Source of the DNA: Bradyrhizobium cytisi
Lineage (GTDB): Bacteria > Pseudomonadota > Alphaproteobacteria > Rhizobiales > Xanthobacteraceae
Assembly: GCF_008123515.1 (NCBI RefSeq)
Contig: NZ_VSSR01000061.1
Coordinates: forward strand, 1-64,000
Reading direction: 5' to 3'
DNA: 64,000 nt
Part shown: positions 33,752-43,143 of the stretch, one piece after another
Numbering within the stretch: the stretch's first letter is position 1
How the letters are laid out: each line of letters opens with the position of its first letter
Translations under genes and position numbers: made by a program
The notes under the pieces: model-generated
Told to the model about the DNA's origin: nothing
What the model saw: only the letters and a program-made list of their open reading frames with translations
The model's database searches: none

Positions 33752-36160
33752 ATGCCGACTTTTTCCCAAAGCCTTGAACAATCCCTGCATCGTGCACTGG
33801 CGATCGCCAACGAGCGTCACCACCAATACGCGACGCTCGAGCATCTTCTGCTCTCGCTGATCGATGATTCCGATGCAGCCGCGGTCATGCGCGCCTGTAG
33901 CGTCGATCTCGACAAGCTCCGCACGAGCCTCGTCAATTATCTTGAGACCGAATTCGAAAATCTGGTGACGGATGGCGCCGACGACGCCAAGCCGACCGCC
34001 GGTTTCCAGCGCGTGATCCAGCGCGCGGTGATACACGTGCAGTCCTCCGGTCGCGAAGAGGTGACCGGTGCGAACGTGTTGATCGCGATCTTCGCCGAGC
34101 GCGAGAGCCATGCCGCGTACTTCCTGCAGGAGCAGGACATGACGCGCTACGATGCCGTCAACTACATCAGCCACGGCATTGCAAAACGGCCGGGCGTCTC
34201 CGAGGCGCGGCCGGTGCGCGGCGTCGACGAGGAGACCGAGACCAAGGGGGCCGAGGACGCCAAGAAGAAGGGCGAGGCGCTCGATACGTATTGCGTCAAC
34301 CTCAACAAGAAGGCGCGTGACGGCAAGATCGATCCGGTGATCGGACGCAATTCCGAGATCAACCGCGCGATCCAGGTGCTGTGCCGCCGCCAGAAGAACA
34401 ATCCGCTGTTCGTGGGCGAGGCCGGCGTCGGCAAGACTGCGATCGCGGAGGGCCTTGCCAAGCGCATCGTCGACAGCGAGGTGCCGGAGGTGCTGGCGGC
34501 TGCGACCGTGTTCTCGCTCGACATGGGCACGCTGCTCGCGGGCACACGCTATCGCGGCGACTTCGAGGAGCGCCTCAAGCAGGTGCTGAAGGAGCTCGAG
34601 GCGCATCCCAACGCCATCCTGTTCATCGACGAGATCCACACCGTGATCGGTGCGGGCGCGACGTCGGGCGGCGCGATGGACGCATCGAACCTGCTCAAGC
34701 CTGCGCTCGCCTCGGGCACGATCCGCTGCATGGGCTCGACCACCTACAAGGAATACCGTCAGCACTTCGAGAAGGACCGCGCGCTGGTGCGGCGCTTCCA
34801 GAAGATCGACATCAACGAGCCGACGGTCGAGGACGCGATCGCCATCCTCAAGGGCCTCAAGCCGTACTTCGAGGACTATCACCGGCTGAAGTACACCAAT
34901 GAGGCGATCGAGGCTGCCGTGCAGCTCTCCTCGCGCTACATCCACGACCGCAAGCTGCCCGACAAGGCGATCGACGTGATCGACGAGTCCGGTGCGGCGC
35001 AGATGCTGGTTGCCGAGAACAAGCGCAAGAAGACGATCGGCATCAAGGAGATCGAGACCACGATCGCCTCGATGGCGCGGATCCCGCCGAAGAGCGTGTC
35101 GAAGGACGATGCCGAGGTGCTCAAGCATCTCGAGCAGACCCTGAAGCGCACCGTGTTCGGCCAGGACAAGGCGATCGAGTCCCTTGCCGCTTCGATCAAG
35201 CTCGCACGCGCGGGCCTGCGCGAGCCGGAGAAGCCGATCGGCTGCTACCTGTTCTCGGGTCCGACCGGTGTCGGCAAGACCGAGGTGGCCAAGCAGCTCG
35301 CGGCGTCGCTCGGCGTCGAGCTGCTGCGCTTCGACATGTCCGAATACATGGAGCGGCACACGGTGTCGCGCCTGATCGGCGCGCCTCCGGGCTATGTCGG
35401 CTTCGACCAGGGCGGCCTTCTGACCGACGGCGTCGATCAGCATCCGCATTGCGTTGTGCTGCTTGACGAAATCGAGAAGGCACACCCTGACCTTTACAAC
35501 GTGCTGCTCCAGATCATGGATCACGGCCGGCTCACCGACCACAATGGCAAGCAGGTCAACTTCCGCAACGTGATCCTGATCATGACCACGAATGCGGGCG
35601 CTTCGGATCTCGCCAAGCAGGCGTTCGGCTTCACACGCTCGAAGCGGGAGGGCGACGACCACGAGGCGATCAACCGGCAGTTCGCGCCGGAATTCCGCAA
35701 CCGCCTCGATGCTGTCGTCTCGTTCGGCCATCTCAGCGTCGAGGTGATCGGCACTGTGGTCGAGAAGTTCGTGCTTCAGCTCGAGGCGCAGCTTGGCGAC
35801 CGCGACGTCACGATCGAGCTGTCCGAGCCCGCCAAGGCCTGGCTGGTCAAGCACGGCTATGACGAGCAGATGGGTGCGCGGCCAATGGCCCGTGTCATCC
35901 AGGAGCACATCAAGAAGCCCCTGGCCGACGAGGTGCTGTTCGGCAAGCTCAAGGGCGGTGGCCACGTTCGCGTCGTCCTGGTCAAGGACGAAACCGACGA
36001 GACCAAGGAAAAGATCGGCTTCGAGTTCGTCGAGGGCCCGGTCACGCCGAAGCAGGAAAAGCTGCCCGGCGCCCGCAAGCGCCCGCCGGGCAAGTCCAAG
36101 CCAGGCGGCCCCGGCGGCTCCAAGGGGCCGACCTCGAAGGGGCCGCTGGTCAAGGCTTGA
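33752..36160 (+). CDS. clpA: ATP-dependent Clp protease ATPase subunit ClpA
   Basis: An 802-residue AAA+ unfoldase that feeds proteins to ClpP. Domains in order: N-terminal double Clp-N repeat binding ClpS (1-150, FSQSLEQSLHRALAIANERH), AAA-1 with Walker A GEAGVGKT near 220 and FIDEIH, AAA-2 with Walker A GPTGVGKT near 505 and LLDEIEKAHPD, then the D2-small domain. No long middle coiled coil, so it is ClpA, not ClpB. The C-terminal 40 residues are Pro/Gly/Lys-rich, an extension beyond the E. coli length. GAGGA ribosome site; terminator follows. Confidence 0.97.
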   Translation: MPTFSQSLEQSLHRALAIANERHHQYATLEHLLLSLIDDSDAAAVMRACSVDLDKLRTSLVNYLETEFENLVTDGADDAKPTAGFQRVIQRAVIHVQSSGREEVTGANVLIAIFAERESHAAYFLQEQDMTRYDAVNYISHGIAKRPGVSEARPVRGVDEETETKGAEDAKKKGEALDTYCVNLNKKARDGKIDPVIGRNSEINRAIQVLCRRQKNNPLFVGEAGVGKTAIAEGLAKRIVDSEVPEVLAAATVFSLDMGTLLAGTRYRGDFEERLKQVLKELEAHPNAILFIDEIHTVIGAGATSGGAMDASNLLKPALASGTIRCMGSTTYKEYRQHFEKDRALVRRFQKIDINEPTVEDAIAILKGLKPYFEDYHRLKYTNEAIEAAVQLSSRYIHDRKLPDKAIDVIDESGAAQMLVAENKRKKTIGIKEIETTIASMARIPPKSVSKDDAEVLKHLEQTLKRTVFGQDKAIESLAASIKLARAGLREPEKPIGCYLFSGPTGVGKTEVAKQLAASLGVELLRFDMSEYMERHTVSRLIGAPPGYVGFDQGGLLTDGVDQHPHCVVLLDEIEKAHPDLYNVLLQIMDHGRLTDHNGKQVNFRNVILIMTTNAGASDLAKQAFGFTRSKREGDDHEAINRQFAPEFRNRLDAVVSFGHLSVEVIGTVVEKFVLQLEAQLGDRDVTIELSEPAKAWLVKHGYDEQMGARPMARVIQEHIKKPLADEVLFGKLKGGGHVRVVLVKDETDETKEKIGFEFVEGPVTPKQEKLPGARKRPPGKSKPGGPGGSKGPTSKGPLVKA

Positions 36161-36180
36161 TCGGCGCATCATGAATCGAA

Positions 36181-36207
36181 AAGGCCGGCTGAAAAGCCGG
36201 CCTTTTT
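36181..36207. terminator. Terminator after clpA
   Basis: A 10-base stem (AAGGCCGGCT/AGCCGGCCTT) with a GAAA loop, flanked by A and T runs, 20 bases after clpA. It can terminate in both directions, serving the convergent lipoprotein gene. Confidence 0.9.
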
Positions 36208-36229
36208 GTTGGCATGGCGGTGCCTGAAT

Positions 36230-36688
36230 CTAGGTGCCGGCTTCGGGGGCGGCCGCAGCCGGTGGCCGCGGTTTCCTTGGGGCGGACGGCCGCGCGCGGG
36301 GCGCGGGGGACGGCTGCATCGTGACGATGACCGGATTCGGCTTGTGATCGGTTGCGGCGCCCGTCGCGGCATCGACGCCCATGCCGACGACACCGCCAAG
36401 CAGGAGATTGCCTGCGAAGCCGGCGGCCCCTCCGGTCTGGATGTCCCGGCCGAGCGGCACGATCTGCGGTTCATAGCCTTCCTTCTGGAAGGCGATGGAG
36501 ATGTCGGCGTTCCGCTTGACGACCACGGAGCACGGCGTTGTGCAGGTCGTTGGCACTTCCAACCCGCTGACGACGGCTTCAACGCCAGACGGTGTCGATG
36601 AAATGCTGATGTTCTCGGTCGTGCCGCGCGTGACAGACGCGCAGCCGCCCAGCATGACGCTGAGCGCCACTATTCCAAATGAACGCAT
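36230..36688 (-). CDS. Predicted outer-membrane lipoprotein
   Basis: A 152-residue protein with a lipobox at the end of its signal (LGGC, lipidated Cys16). The mature part has a PEGA-like beta segment (ISISSTPSGVEAVVSG and a Cys pair in TTCTTPCSVVV) followed by a Gly-rich stretch resembling a glycine zipper (GFAGNLLLGGVVGMGVD) and a Pro/Ala/Arg tail. The ATG at 36688 places the signal properly; an in-frame upstream extension has no signal. Function unknown; envelope structural role plausible. Confidence 0.8.
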   Translation of the reverse strand: MRSFGIVALSVMLGGCASVTRGTTENISISSTPSGVEAVVSGLEVPTTCTTPCSVVVKRNADISIAFQKEGYEPQIVPLGRDIQTGGAAGFAGNLLLGGVVGMGVDAATGAATDHKPNPVIVTMQPSPAPRARPSAPRKPRPPAAAAPEAGT

Positions 36689-36816
36689 GAAATGCCCCTT
36701 GTCCCGGCGCAAATGAAGCGCAACCGGAGCGGGAGAGCAATCCCTCATAGGTCTGGATAGTTAAGCCACGCACAGGTTGCGCCTGGGAGCAACGGGAGCC
36801 TGTGCATGAACGCCTG

Positions 36817-38238
36817 TCATTCGCCCCGCAGGCGCTGGTCGTCCTGGACGCGGACATGCTCGGCGCCGCGCGCACCCGCGGGCGACAGCCGCAGCATGCT
36901 CAGCATCGCGCCGCACATGGCAAAGCCAACGCCGGTGAAAAGCGCGATCCGGGTTCCCTCAACGGGATAGCGGCCGAGGAACAGCGCGACCAGCGCAGCT
37001 CCGGTGGTTTGGCCGAGCAGGCGTGCCGTGCCCAGCATGCCGCTCGCGCCGCCGGCGCGTTGGCGCGGCGCGGCGGCGATCATGGTGCGGTTGTTGGGCG
37101 TCTGGAACAGGCCGAAGCCGGCGCCCGCCAGCGCCATCCGCCAGATCACGTCGAGCGGCGCCGGGCTCGCGGGCAGGACGGCGAGTGCTGCGAGGCCACA
37201 GGCGAACAGCGTCAGCCCGATGCCGCCGAGCAGGCCGGCCGGATAGTGCTCGACCAGGCGCCCGGCCAGCGGAGCTGCAAACGCCACCGCGATTGGCCAC
37301 GGCGTGATCAAGAGGCCCATATGCACGGCCGAGTAGCCGAAGCGGCTCTGCAGGTAGAAGGGGATCGCGACGAAGGCCAGCATCTGCCCGCAGAACGAGG
37401 CGATCGAGGTCGCAATCGAGAGCCCGAACACCGGGATGCGCAACAGGTCGACCGGCAGCAGCGGCGACTTCATGTGCGTCTCGCGATAGATGAGCAACGC
37501 GCCGGCGACGATCGCGATGGCGAACTGGACGAGCCAAGTGATCGGCGCCTCGCCGTGGCCGACGCTGTCGATCGCGGCGATGCCGACGCCGAAGGTGATC
37601 GCCGAGAGCCCCGCGCTCTGCCAGTCGAAGGAATGGCTCGCCGGAATCGTATGCGGCAGGCTGCGCAGGCCGAGGACCAGCGTGACCGCGCCGAGCGGAA
37701 CGTTGATGGCGAACAGCCAGGGCCAGCTGCCGACTGCGAGAATGCCGGCGGCGAGCGTCGGCCCGACCGCGGCGGAGAAGGCAACGACGAGCGCGTTGAG
37801 CCCGATGCCGCGGCCGAGCAGGTTGCGCGGATAGGTAAAGCGAACCAGCGCCGCGTTGACGCTCATGATGCCGGCCGCACCAAATCCCTGGATGATGCGC
37901 GCGATGGTCAGCAGCGGCAGCGTATGCGCCAGCGCGCAGAAAGCGGAAGCAAGCGTGAACAGCACGAGTCCGACCAGATAGACGCGACGATAGCCGACGA
38001 TCTCGCCGAGCGATGCCAGCGGCAGCAGCGAGATCGTGATCGCGAGCTGGTAGCCGTTGACGATCCAGATCGAGAAGGCGGGGCTCGCATTCAGGTCGGC
38101 TGCGATCGTCGGCAACGCGACATTGGCGATGGCGCTGTCGACGACGGCCATGGTGATGCCGAGCGCAATGGTCAGGATCGCCTGATTGCGCTGGGGCTGT
38201 GGCAGGCCGTCGGCATGCTCGATCGGGACGGACGACAT
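36817..38238 (-). CDS. MFS drug-efflux-type transporter (DHA2-like, 14 helices)
   Basis: A 473-residue inner-membrane transporter. Many hydrophobic segments are visible, with ITMAVVDSAIANVALPTIAADL (motif C/D1-like region of DHA2 proteins) in helix 1 and GYRRVYLVGLVLF as the A-type loop. Helix count (about 14) and length match EmrB/QacA-type multidrug exporters, which act by proton antiport. No membrane-fusion protein gene is adjacent, so an EmrAB-type tripartite pump is not shown. Start at 38238 removes an unlikely N-terminus. Substrate unknown. Confidence 0.9.
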   Translation of the reverse strand: MSSVPIEHADGLPQPQRNQAILTIALGITMAVVDSAIANVALPTIAADLNASPAFSIWIVNGYQLAITISLLPLASLGEIVGYRRVYLVGLVLFTLASAFCALAHTLPLLTIARIIQGFGAAGIMSVNAALVRFTYPRNLLGRGIGLNALVVAFSAAVGPTLAAGILAVGSWPWLFAINVPLGAVTLVLGLRSLPHTIPASHSFDWQSAGLSAITFGVGIAAIDSVGHGEAPITWLVQFAIAIVAGALLIYRETHMKSPLLPVDLLRIPVFGLSIATSIASFCGQMLAFVAIPFYLQSRFGYSAVHMGLLITPWPIAVAFAAPLAGRLVEHYPAGLLGGIGLTLFACGLAALAVLPASPAPLDVIWRMALAGAGFGLFQTPNNRTMIAAAPRQRAGGASGMLGTARLLGQTTGAALVALFLGRYPVEGTRIALFTGVGFAMCGAMLSMLRLSPAGARGAEHVRVQDDQRLRGE

Positions 38239-38422
38239 GGTGGAGGCGTGCTTGATTCGAGCCGTGATGATCTCCCGATTAGGAAATTGCGCGATGCATC
38301 GCAACCCGGCAGGACACGGACGGTTCCTGTGCCGGAAGCAGGTCTCCCGCTGCCACGGGCATGGATCGGTCAGGCTCTCGCAGGCTCACCAGCGCGATGT
38401 CCAGCCGCTGCTGGTAAGCCAA

Positions 38423-39448
38423 CTACACCGGCGGCGGATTGCGGTCGGAGAAGGTCCCCCGCTGGTGCCAGTACGGATAGGGCAACGTCACCTTGCTAGC
38501 CGCGTCGAGCGCTTCGATCTGGTCCTTGGTCAAGGACCATCCGACCGCGCCGAGATTTTCGCGCAACTGTGTTTCGTTGCGGGCGCCGATGATCAGCGTC
38601 GAAACGGTCGGACGCTGCAGCAGCCAGTTCAGCGCGATCTGGGAGACGCTCTTGCCCGTCTCCTTTGCGACCTCGTCGATGGCCTCGACGACCCGATAGA
38701 CGTGTTCGTCCGGTACGGGCGGCCCGAAATCGGCGGTCTGGGGCAGGCGGCTCACTTCAGGCTTCGGCTGGCCGCGGCGAATCTTTCCGGTGAGGCGGCC
38801 CCATCCGAGCGGTGACCAGACCACGGCGCCGAGCCCCTGATCGAGGCCAAGCGGCATCAGCTCCCACTCATAATCGCGCCCGACCAGCGAATAGTAGGTC
38901 TGGTTGGCGACGTAGCGTGGGAAACCGTGCTTGTCGGCAACGCCAAGCGACTTCATCAGGTGCCAGCCCGAGAAATTCGAGACACCGACATAGCGGATCT
39001 TGCCGGCGCGCACGAGGGTATCGAGGGTGCTCAGCACCTCTTCGGGCGGGGTGAAGGCGTCGAAGGCATGGAGCTGGAACAGGTCGATATAGTCGGTGCC
39101 GAGCCGGCCGAGCGAGCCGTCAACGGCCGCGAGCAGATGCTGGCGTGACGAGCCGATGTCGTTGGGGCCGTCGCCAAAGCGGAACGTGGCCTTGGTCGAG
39201 ACCAGCACCTTGTCGCGGCGGCCCTTGATGGCTTCACCGAGGACCCGCTCGGATTCACCGAGCGAATAGACGTCGGCGGTATCGAACATCGACACGCCGG
39301 CCTCGAGACAAATGTCCAGCAGGCGCCGCGCTTCCGTGGCGTCGGTCGTCCCCCAGGCCGCGAGACGGCCAACGCCGCCGAACGTGCCCGTGCCAAGGCT
39401 CAAAGCGGGCACCATGAGGCCGGACCGGCCCAAGCGTCGGTGTTCCAT
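38423..39448 (-). CDS. Aldo/keto reductase (YhdN/Tas-like)
   Basis: A 341-residue NADP-dependent reductase. N-terminal GRSGLMVPALSLGTGTFGG, catalytic Asp56 (MFDTADVYS), Tyr61, Lys86 (STKATF) and His127 (FQLHAFD); the cofactor-binding end has TLIIGARNETQLREN near 300. Such larger AKRs (group 11-13 like) reduce aldehydes or sugars. Unrelated in sequence to the shorter AKR at 15 kb. It is 184 bases upstream of the MFS gene in transcription and could be cotranscribed with it. Confidence 0.93.
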   Translation of the reverse strand: MEHRRLGRSGLMVPALSLGTGTFGGVGRLAAWGTTDATEARRLLDICLEAGVSMFDTADVYSLGESERVLGEAIKGRRDKVLVSTKATFRFGDGPNDIGSSRQHLLAAVDGSLGRLGTDYIDLFQLHAFDAFTPPEEVLSTLDTLVRAGKIRYVGVSNFSGWHLMKSLGVADKHGFPRYVANQTYYSLVGRDYEWELMPLGLDQGLGAVVWSPLGWGRLTGKIRRGQPKPEVSRLPQTADFGPPVPDEHVYRVVEAIDEVAKETGKSVSQIALNWLLQRPTVSTLIIGARNETQLRENLGAVGWSLTKDQIEALDAASKVTLPYPYWHQRGTFSDRNPPPV

Positions 39449-39563
39449 CGAATTGCTCCTCGTGGTCGCTGATTGATTGGCGCGGCCTTGGAAGCAGATC
39501 GTAATGCAAGCAGCTGCGTTGTCCTATCGCGCGCTCACATACCCGCCTTGCTTGGAAAATGGC

Positions 39564-39800
39564 CTAGTCGTGCAGACGCATGTCATCAAATGTTGCGTCT
39601 GCGACGCGCGCACCGACCGTCGTCGCAGGAGGTTGCGCTTCGACCCTGGCTGCTGACGATGCGACGCAGGCAGCCTCGCTGTCACGCGCCTGCCGGGGCA
39701 GGAGCGTCAAGCCCCAGCCCACCAGGACCAGCACCGCGAGCCGGATCGCGATCACACCCAGCAACAGCTCCGACCCGCTTATCGTCGCGTGAGTCCTCAT
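39564..39800 (-). CDS. Small single-pass membrane protein, hypothetical
   Basis: A 78-residue peptide with one strongly hydrophobic helix (about 10-31, LLLGVIAIRLAVLVLVGWGL) and a short polar tail with one Cys. ATG at 39800. It occupies a gap between the aldo/keto reductase and AraC genes on the same strand. Coding is plausible from the clear membrane segment, but there is no family match, so it could be spurious. Confidence 0.45.
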   Translation of the reverse strand: MRTHATISGSELLLGVIAIRLAVLVLVGWGLTLLPRQARDSEAACVASSAARVEAQPPATTVGARVADATFDDMRLHD

Positions 39801-39904
39801 GCATGCGAACCTGATGCAGACTGCACGACCTGACAATCTGGAATTGGCGAGCATTGCCTTCGCCTGATGCGAAGGCTTGCGATGATGGCTGACCGGAGTG
39901 GCTC

Positions 39905-40861
39905 TCAGTGCGGCAGCTGACTGTGCCGGAAGTCGCGCGGTGACATCCCGAAATGCTCGCGGAAGACGCGGCCGAAATGCGAGACATCGTTAAAGCCCCA
40001 GGCGAACGCAATCTCGCCGATGTGGCGCTGGGCGAGCACGGGCGAGGCGAGGTCGCGTTTGCACTGGGCGAGACGCTCGGCCAGCACATGGCGCTGGAAC
40101 GAAGTGTCCTCGTCGGCGAGGAGATCGTTGATGTAGCGCGAGGAGATGCCGAGCGCGGCGGCGGTCTCGGCGAGCGAGAGGTCGGGGTCGGCGAGGCGTG
40201 TGCGGATATGCGCCTTGAGCCGGTAGAGCAGAGCGGAACGATGGGTCGACGACGGCAGCGACGTCCCGCCGAGCCGTTCGCTCAGCGCCATGGCGAGCAG
40301 GTCGACGGCTTGCGCGGAGAGGGCGGCGGCGCTGTTGGGCGCGAGCCGGTCCGCGCTCTGGCAGAGGCGGAAGATGAAGTCATAGGCGAGCCGCTCGAGC
40401 GGTACGTCGGCCCCGAATGTGATCGCGGTGAGTGTCTCGGTGCCGCCGAGCCGGCGCTGCAACATCTCGCGCGGCACCTTGAAGATGGTCTGGGAGAAGC
40501 TGTCCTTGAACTTCAGCTCATACGGACGCGTGGTGTCGTAGAGCGCGAACTCGCCGGGATGAATCACGGTCTCTCGACCATCCTGCACCACGCCGCCATC
40601 GCCGCGATGGCCGAGCGCGACGAGAACATAATCCTGATCCGAGCGCGCGATGCGCGAGGGCGTGCGGAAAACGTGCTGACGGTCTGAGCAGACCTCGGAG
40701 CAAACGGCCTTGCCGAGCGCGACTTGCGTGACCGAGCCGTGGAAGGCGCTGCCGAGGTCCGACTTGCAGTCGAGCCCGACGAAGACGTCGCAGACGATGT
40801 CCTGCCAGAGGGCGAGCCGGCGGTAGCCGGGGCTGCCGTCTGTCGTGAACTGGATTGGCAT
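39905..40861 (-). CDS. AraC-family regulator of nitrilase/aldoxime cluster
   Basis: A 318-residue activator-type protein. The N-terminal half (about 60-200) is an AraC-binding-like ligand domain (GEFALYDTTRPYELKF); the C-terminal AraC HTH (about 215-315) has LSLAETAAALGISSRYINDL and the second motif IGEIAFAWGFNDVSHFGRVF. It diverges from the nitrilase gene across 197 bases, so it very likely controls the nitrilase-aldoxime dehydratase pair, as NitR/OxdR regulators do elsewhere. The ATG at 40861 fits the domain; upstream codons overlap the promoter. No clear operator was picked out. Confidence 0.9.
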   Translation of the reverse strand: MPIQFTTDGSPGYRRLALWQDIVCDVFVGLDCKSDLGSAFHGSVTQVALGKAVCSEVCSDRQHVFRTPSRIARSDQDYVLVALGHRGDGGVVQDGRETVIHPGEFALYDTTRPYELKFKDSFSQTIFKVPREMLQRRLGGTETLTAITFGADVPLERLAYDFIFRLCQSADRLAPNSAAALSAQAVDLLAMALSERLGGTSLPSSTHRSALLYRLKAHIRTRLADPDLSLAETAAALGISSRYINDLLADEDTSFQRHVLAERLAQCKRDLASPVLAQRHIGEIAFAWGFNDVSHFGRVFREHFGMSPRDFRHSQLPH

Positions 40862-41058
40862 CTCACAGGCCTCCCTTTCACATCCAGCAAAACCGCATGG
40901 TGGCGCAGATCCAGCCTGACCGCAGGCAAGTTCCGTACCGGGGCGGCGATCCTTCCAGTCGAGTTTTTGTTCCGCCGTGGTCGAGCGCGCGGCCGCCCGG
41001 CTTGCCTCAATAGACTGCATCGGACGTGATCTCCGATCAACCGGCAATGGAGGCGGCA

Positions 41059-42075
41059 ATGGGCATTGAACATCCAAAATACAAGGTCGCGGTGGTGCAG
41101 GCGGCGCCCGCCTGGCTCGACCTCGACGCCTCGATCGACAAATCGATCGCGCTGATCAGGGACGCCGCGGAGAAGGGCGCCAAGCTGATCGCCTTTCCGG
41201 AGGCCTTCATCCCCGGCTACCCCTGGCACATCTGGATGGACTCGCCGGCCTGGGCGATCGGCCGCGGCTTCGTGCAGCGCTATTTCGACAATTCGCTGTC
41301 CTATGACAGCCCGCAAGCCGAGCGGCTGCGCGATGCGGTGCGTAAGGCCAAGCTCACGGCCGTGATCGGCCTGTCCGAGCGCGACGGCGGCAGTCTCTAT
41401 CTCGCGCAATGGCTGATCGGGCCGGATGGCGAGACAATTGCAAAGCGCCGCAAATTGCGGCCGACGCATGCCGAGCGCACCGTCTATGGCGAGGGCGACG
41501 GCAGCGATCTTGCGGTCCATGCGCGCCCCGACATCGGCCGCATCGGCGCGCTGTGCTGCTGGGAGCATCTCCAGCCGCTGTCGAAATACGCCATGTACGC
41601 CCAGAACGAGCAGGTGCATGTCGCGGCCTGGCCGAGCTTCTCACTATACGACCCGTTCGCGCCGGCGCTCGGCGCCGAGGTCAACAACGCCGCCTCGCGC
41701 GTCTATGCGGTGGAGGGCTCCTGCTTCGTGCTCGCGCCTTGCGCGACGGTCTCGCAGGCGATGATCGACGAGCTCTGCGACCGGCCGGACAAGAACGCGT
41801 TGCTACACGTGGGCGGCGGTTTTGCCGCGATCTATGGCCCGGATGGCAGTCAGATTGGCGACAAGCTGGCGCCAGACCAGGAGGGGCTGCTGATCGCCGA
41901 GATCGACCTCGGCGCCATCGGCGTCGCCAAGAATGCTGCCGATCCCGCCGGGCATTATTCGCGGCCCGACGTCACGCGGCTGCTGCTCAACAAGAAGCCG
42001 TACAAGCGCGTCGAGCATTTCGCGCTGCCGGTGGATACCATTGAGCCCACGGACATTGCCGCGGCGGCGAGCTGA
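41059..42075 (+). CDS. Nitrilase
   Basis: A 338-residue branch-1 nitrilase-superfamily enzyme converting a nitrile to a carboxylic acid and ammonia in the cytoplasm. The catalytic triad is visible: Glu48 (AFPEAFIPGYPWHIW), Lys132 (KRRKLRPTHAERTVYG) and Cys167 (GALCCWEH). The PTHAERTVYGEGDG segment is typical of true arylacetonitrilases and aliphatic nitrilases rather than amidases. The ATG at 41059 has GGAGG 5 bases upstream, better than starts at 41026 and 41047. It stands 27 bases before an aldoxime dehydratase gene, which would produce its nitrile substrate. Confidence 0.94.
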   Translation: MGIEHPKYKVAVVQAAPAWLDLDASIDKSIALIRDAAEKGAKLIAFPEAFIPGYPWHIWMDSPAWAIGRGFVQRYFDNSLSYDSPQAERLRDAVRKAKLTAVIGLSERDGGSLYLAQWLIGPDGETIAKRRKLRPTHAERTVYGEGDGSDLAVHARPDIGRIGALCCWEHLQPLSKYAMYAQNEQVHVAAWPSFSLYDPFAPALGAEVNNAASRVYAVEGSCFVLAPCATVSQAMIDELCDRPDKNALLHVGGGFAAIYGPDGSQIGDKLAPDQEGLLIAEIDLGAIGVAKNAADPAGHYSRPDVTRLLLNKKPYKRVEHFALPVDTIEPTDIAAAAS

Positions 42076-42102
42076 TCGCCGGGATCAAGGGGAGGCACGA
42101 TC

Positions 42103-43143
42103 ATGGAATCCGCAATTCCTCTGCATCTCGAGACACAGCGCACCCGCCACAAGCGCGTGCCGGAGGATTACCAGCCGCCATACCCATCGTTCGTGGCGCG
42201 CTACAGGCCCGCGGTGAGCCGCGTCGTGATGGCCTATTTCGGCCTGCAGTATCGCGGGGCGACGCCGGCGGCTGCGGCGGAAGCGCTCGCAGAAATCGCC
42301 GGGCTGTTCGCCGGCGAAGGTGGTCCCTCGCATTGGGACCGCGCGCACTATGTCGACCAGGCCGGCCACGCTAACATTGTCTCGGTGGCCTATTGGGACG
42401 ACATCGCGCGTTTCGACGTCTGGTTTGTGCCGGCACGCGAGGCGTGGACTGGAAAGCACCGCGACGGCATCGGCACCTTCATCGAGGTGCTGCGTCCCAC
42501 GGTGGCGCGGCACGAGACGCTGTTCTCCTCGCTCGGCAGGCCCGAAGGCGTCGCGATGATCGCCGACGGCATGAGCGGCGAGGTTCAGGAGCATGCCTAT
42601 TGGGGCGGCATGCGCGACCGCATTCCGCTGTCGCAGACCGACCCGATGTCGCCGGGCGGCAATCCGGAATTGATCCGTGATGGTGCGCGGCTGCGCGTGA
42701 AGGCGAACGACAACCTGTGCCTGATCCGCTCAGGCCAGGACTGGAGCGATACGGAGGCGTCGGAGCGCAAGCTCTATCTCGACGATGTCGAGCCGGTGCT
42801 GCGTGAGGGCATGGACTTCCTGCGCGACGACGGGCTTGCGATCGGCTGCTATGCCAACCGCTACATGCAAGTGCTCTCGGCTGACGGCAAGGCGAGTGAA
42901 AAATCCTACGGCCAGAGCTGGTGGAAAAGTCTCGCTGCGCTGGAGCGCTGGGCGGAATCGCATCCGACCCACGTGAAAATCTTCGGTGCGGCGATGAAAT
43001 ATCTCTCCACGCTAGGGCCGTCAGCGAAGTTGCGGCTCTATCACGAGGTCACGGTGGCAACTGTCGATGAGCAGTTCTTCGAATATCTGAACTGCCATCC
43101 GAAGACGGGGATGCTTGCGGCGGTCGAGACAGTCACCGCCTAG
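42103..43143 (+). CDS. Aldoxime dehydratase (haem enzyme)
   Basis: A 346-residue haem-containing dehydratase that turns aldoximes (R-CH=NOH) into nitriles. The sequence has the family pattern: PPYPSFVARY near the N-terminus, GGMRDRIPLSQTD (Arg171 is the likely distal Arg), SHPTHVKIFG (His290) and RLYHEVTV (His314), with FEYLNCHPKTGML near the end. His290 and His314 are the candidate axial and catalytic histidines; alignment is needed to fix them. GGGGAGG ribosome site. Together with the nitrilase it forms the aldoxime-nitrile pathway. Its stop overlaps the end of the convergent HAD gene by 4 bases. Confidence 0.92.
   Translation: MESAIPLHLETQRTRHKRVPEDYQPPYPSFVARYRPAVSRVVMAYFGLQYRGATPAAAAEALAEIAGLFAGEGGPSHWDRAHYVDQAGHANIVSVAYWDDIARFDVWFVPAREAWTGKHRDGIGTFIEVLRPTVARHETLFSSLGRPEGVAMIADGMSGEVQEHAYWGGMRDRIPLSQTDPMSPGGNPELIRDGARLRVKANDNLCLIRSGQDWSDTEASERKLYLDDVEPVLREGMDFLRDDGLAIGCYANRYMQVLSADGKASEKSYGQSWWKSLAALERWAESHPTHVKIFGAAMKYLSTLGPSAKLRLYHEVTVATVDEQFFEYLNCHPKTGMLAAVETVTA

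Noticed and set aside
33722..36172. An 816-codon open frame on the minus strand over clpA
   Set aside because: It is the antisense of a clear ClpA gene; its Leu/Arg/His/Asp-rich translation is an artefact of high GC third positions.
36802..38499. Long plus-strand frame of 565 codons
   Set aside because: Antisense to the MFS transporter gene, which has clear membrane helices on the minus strand.
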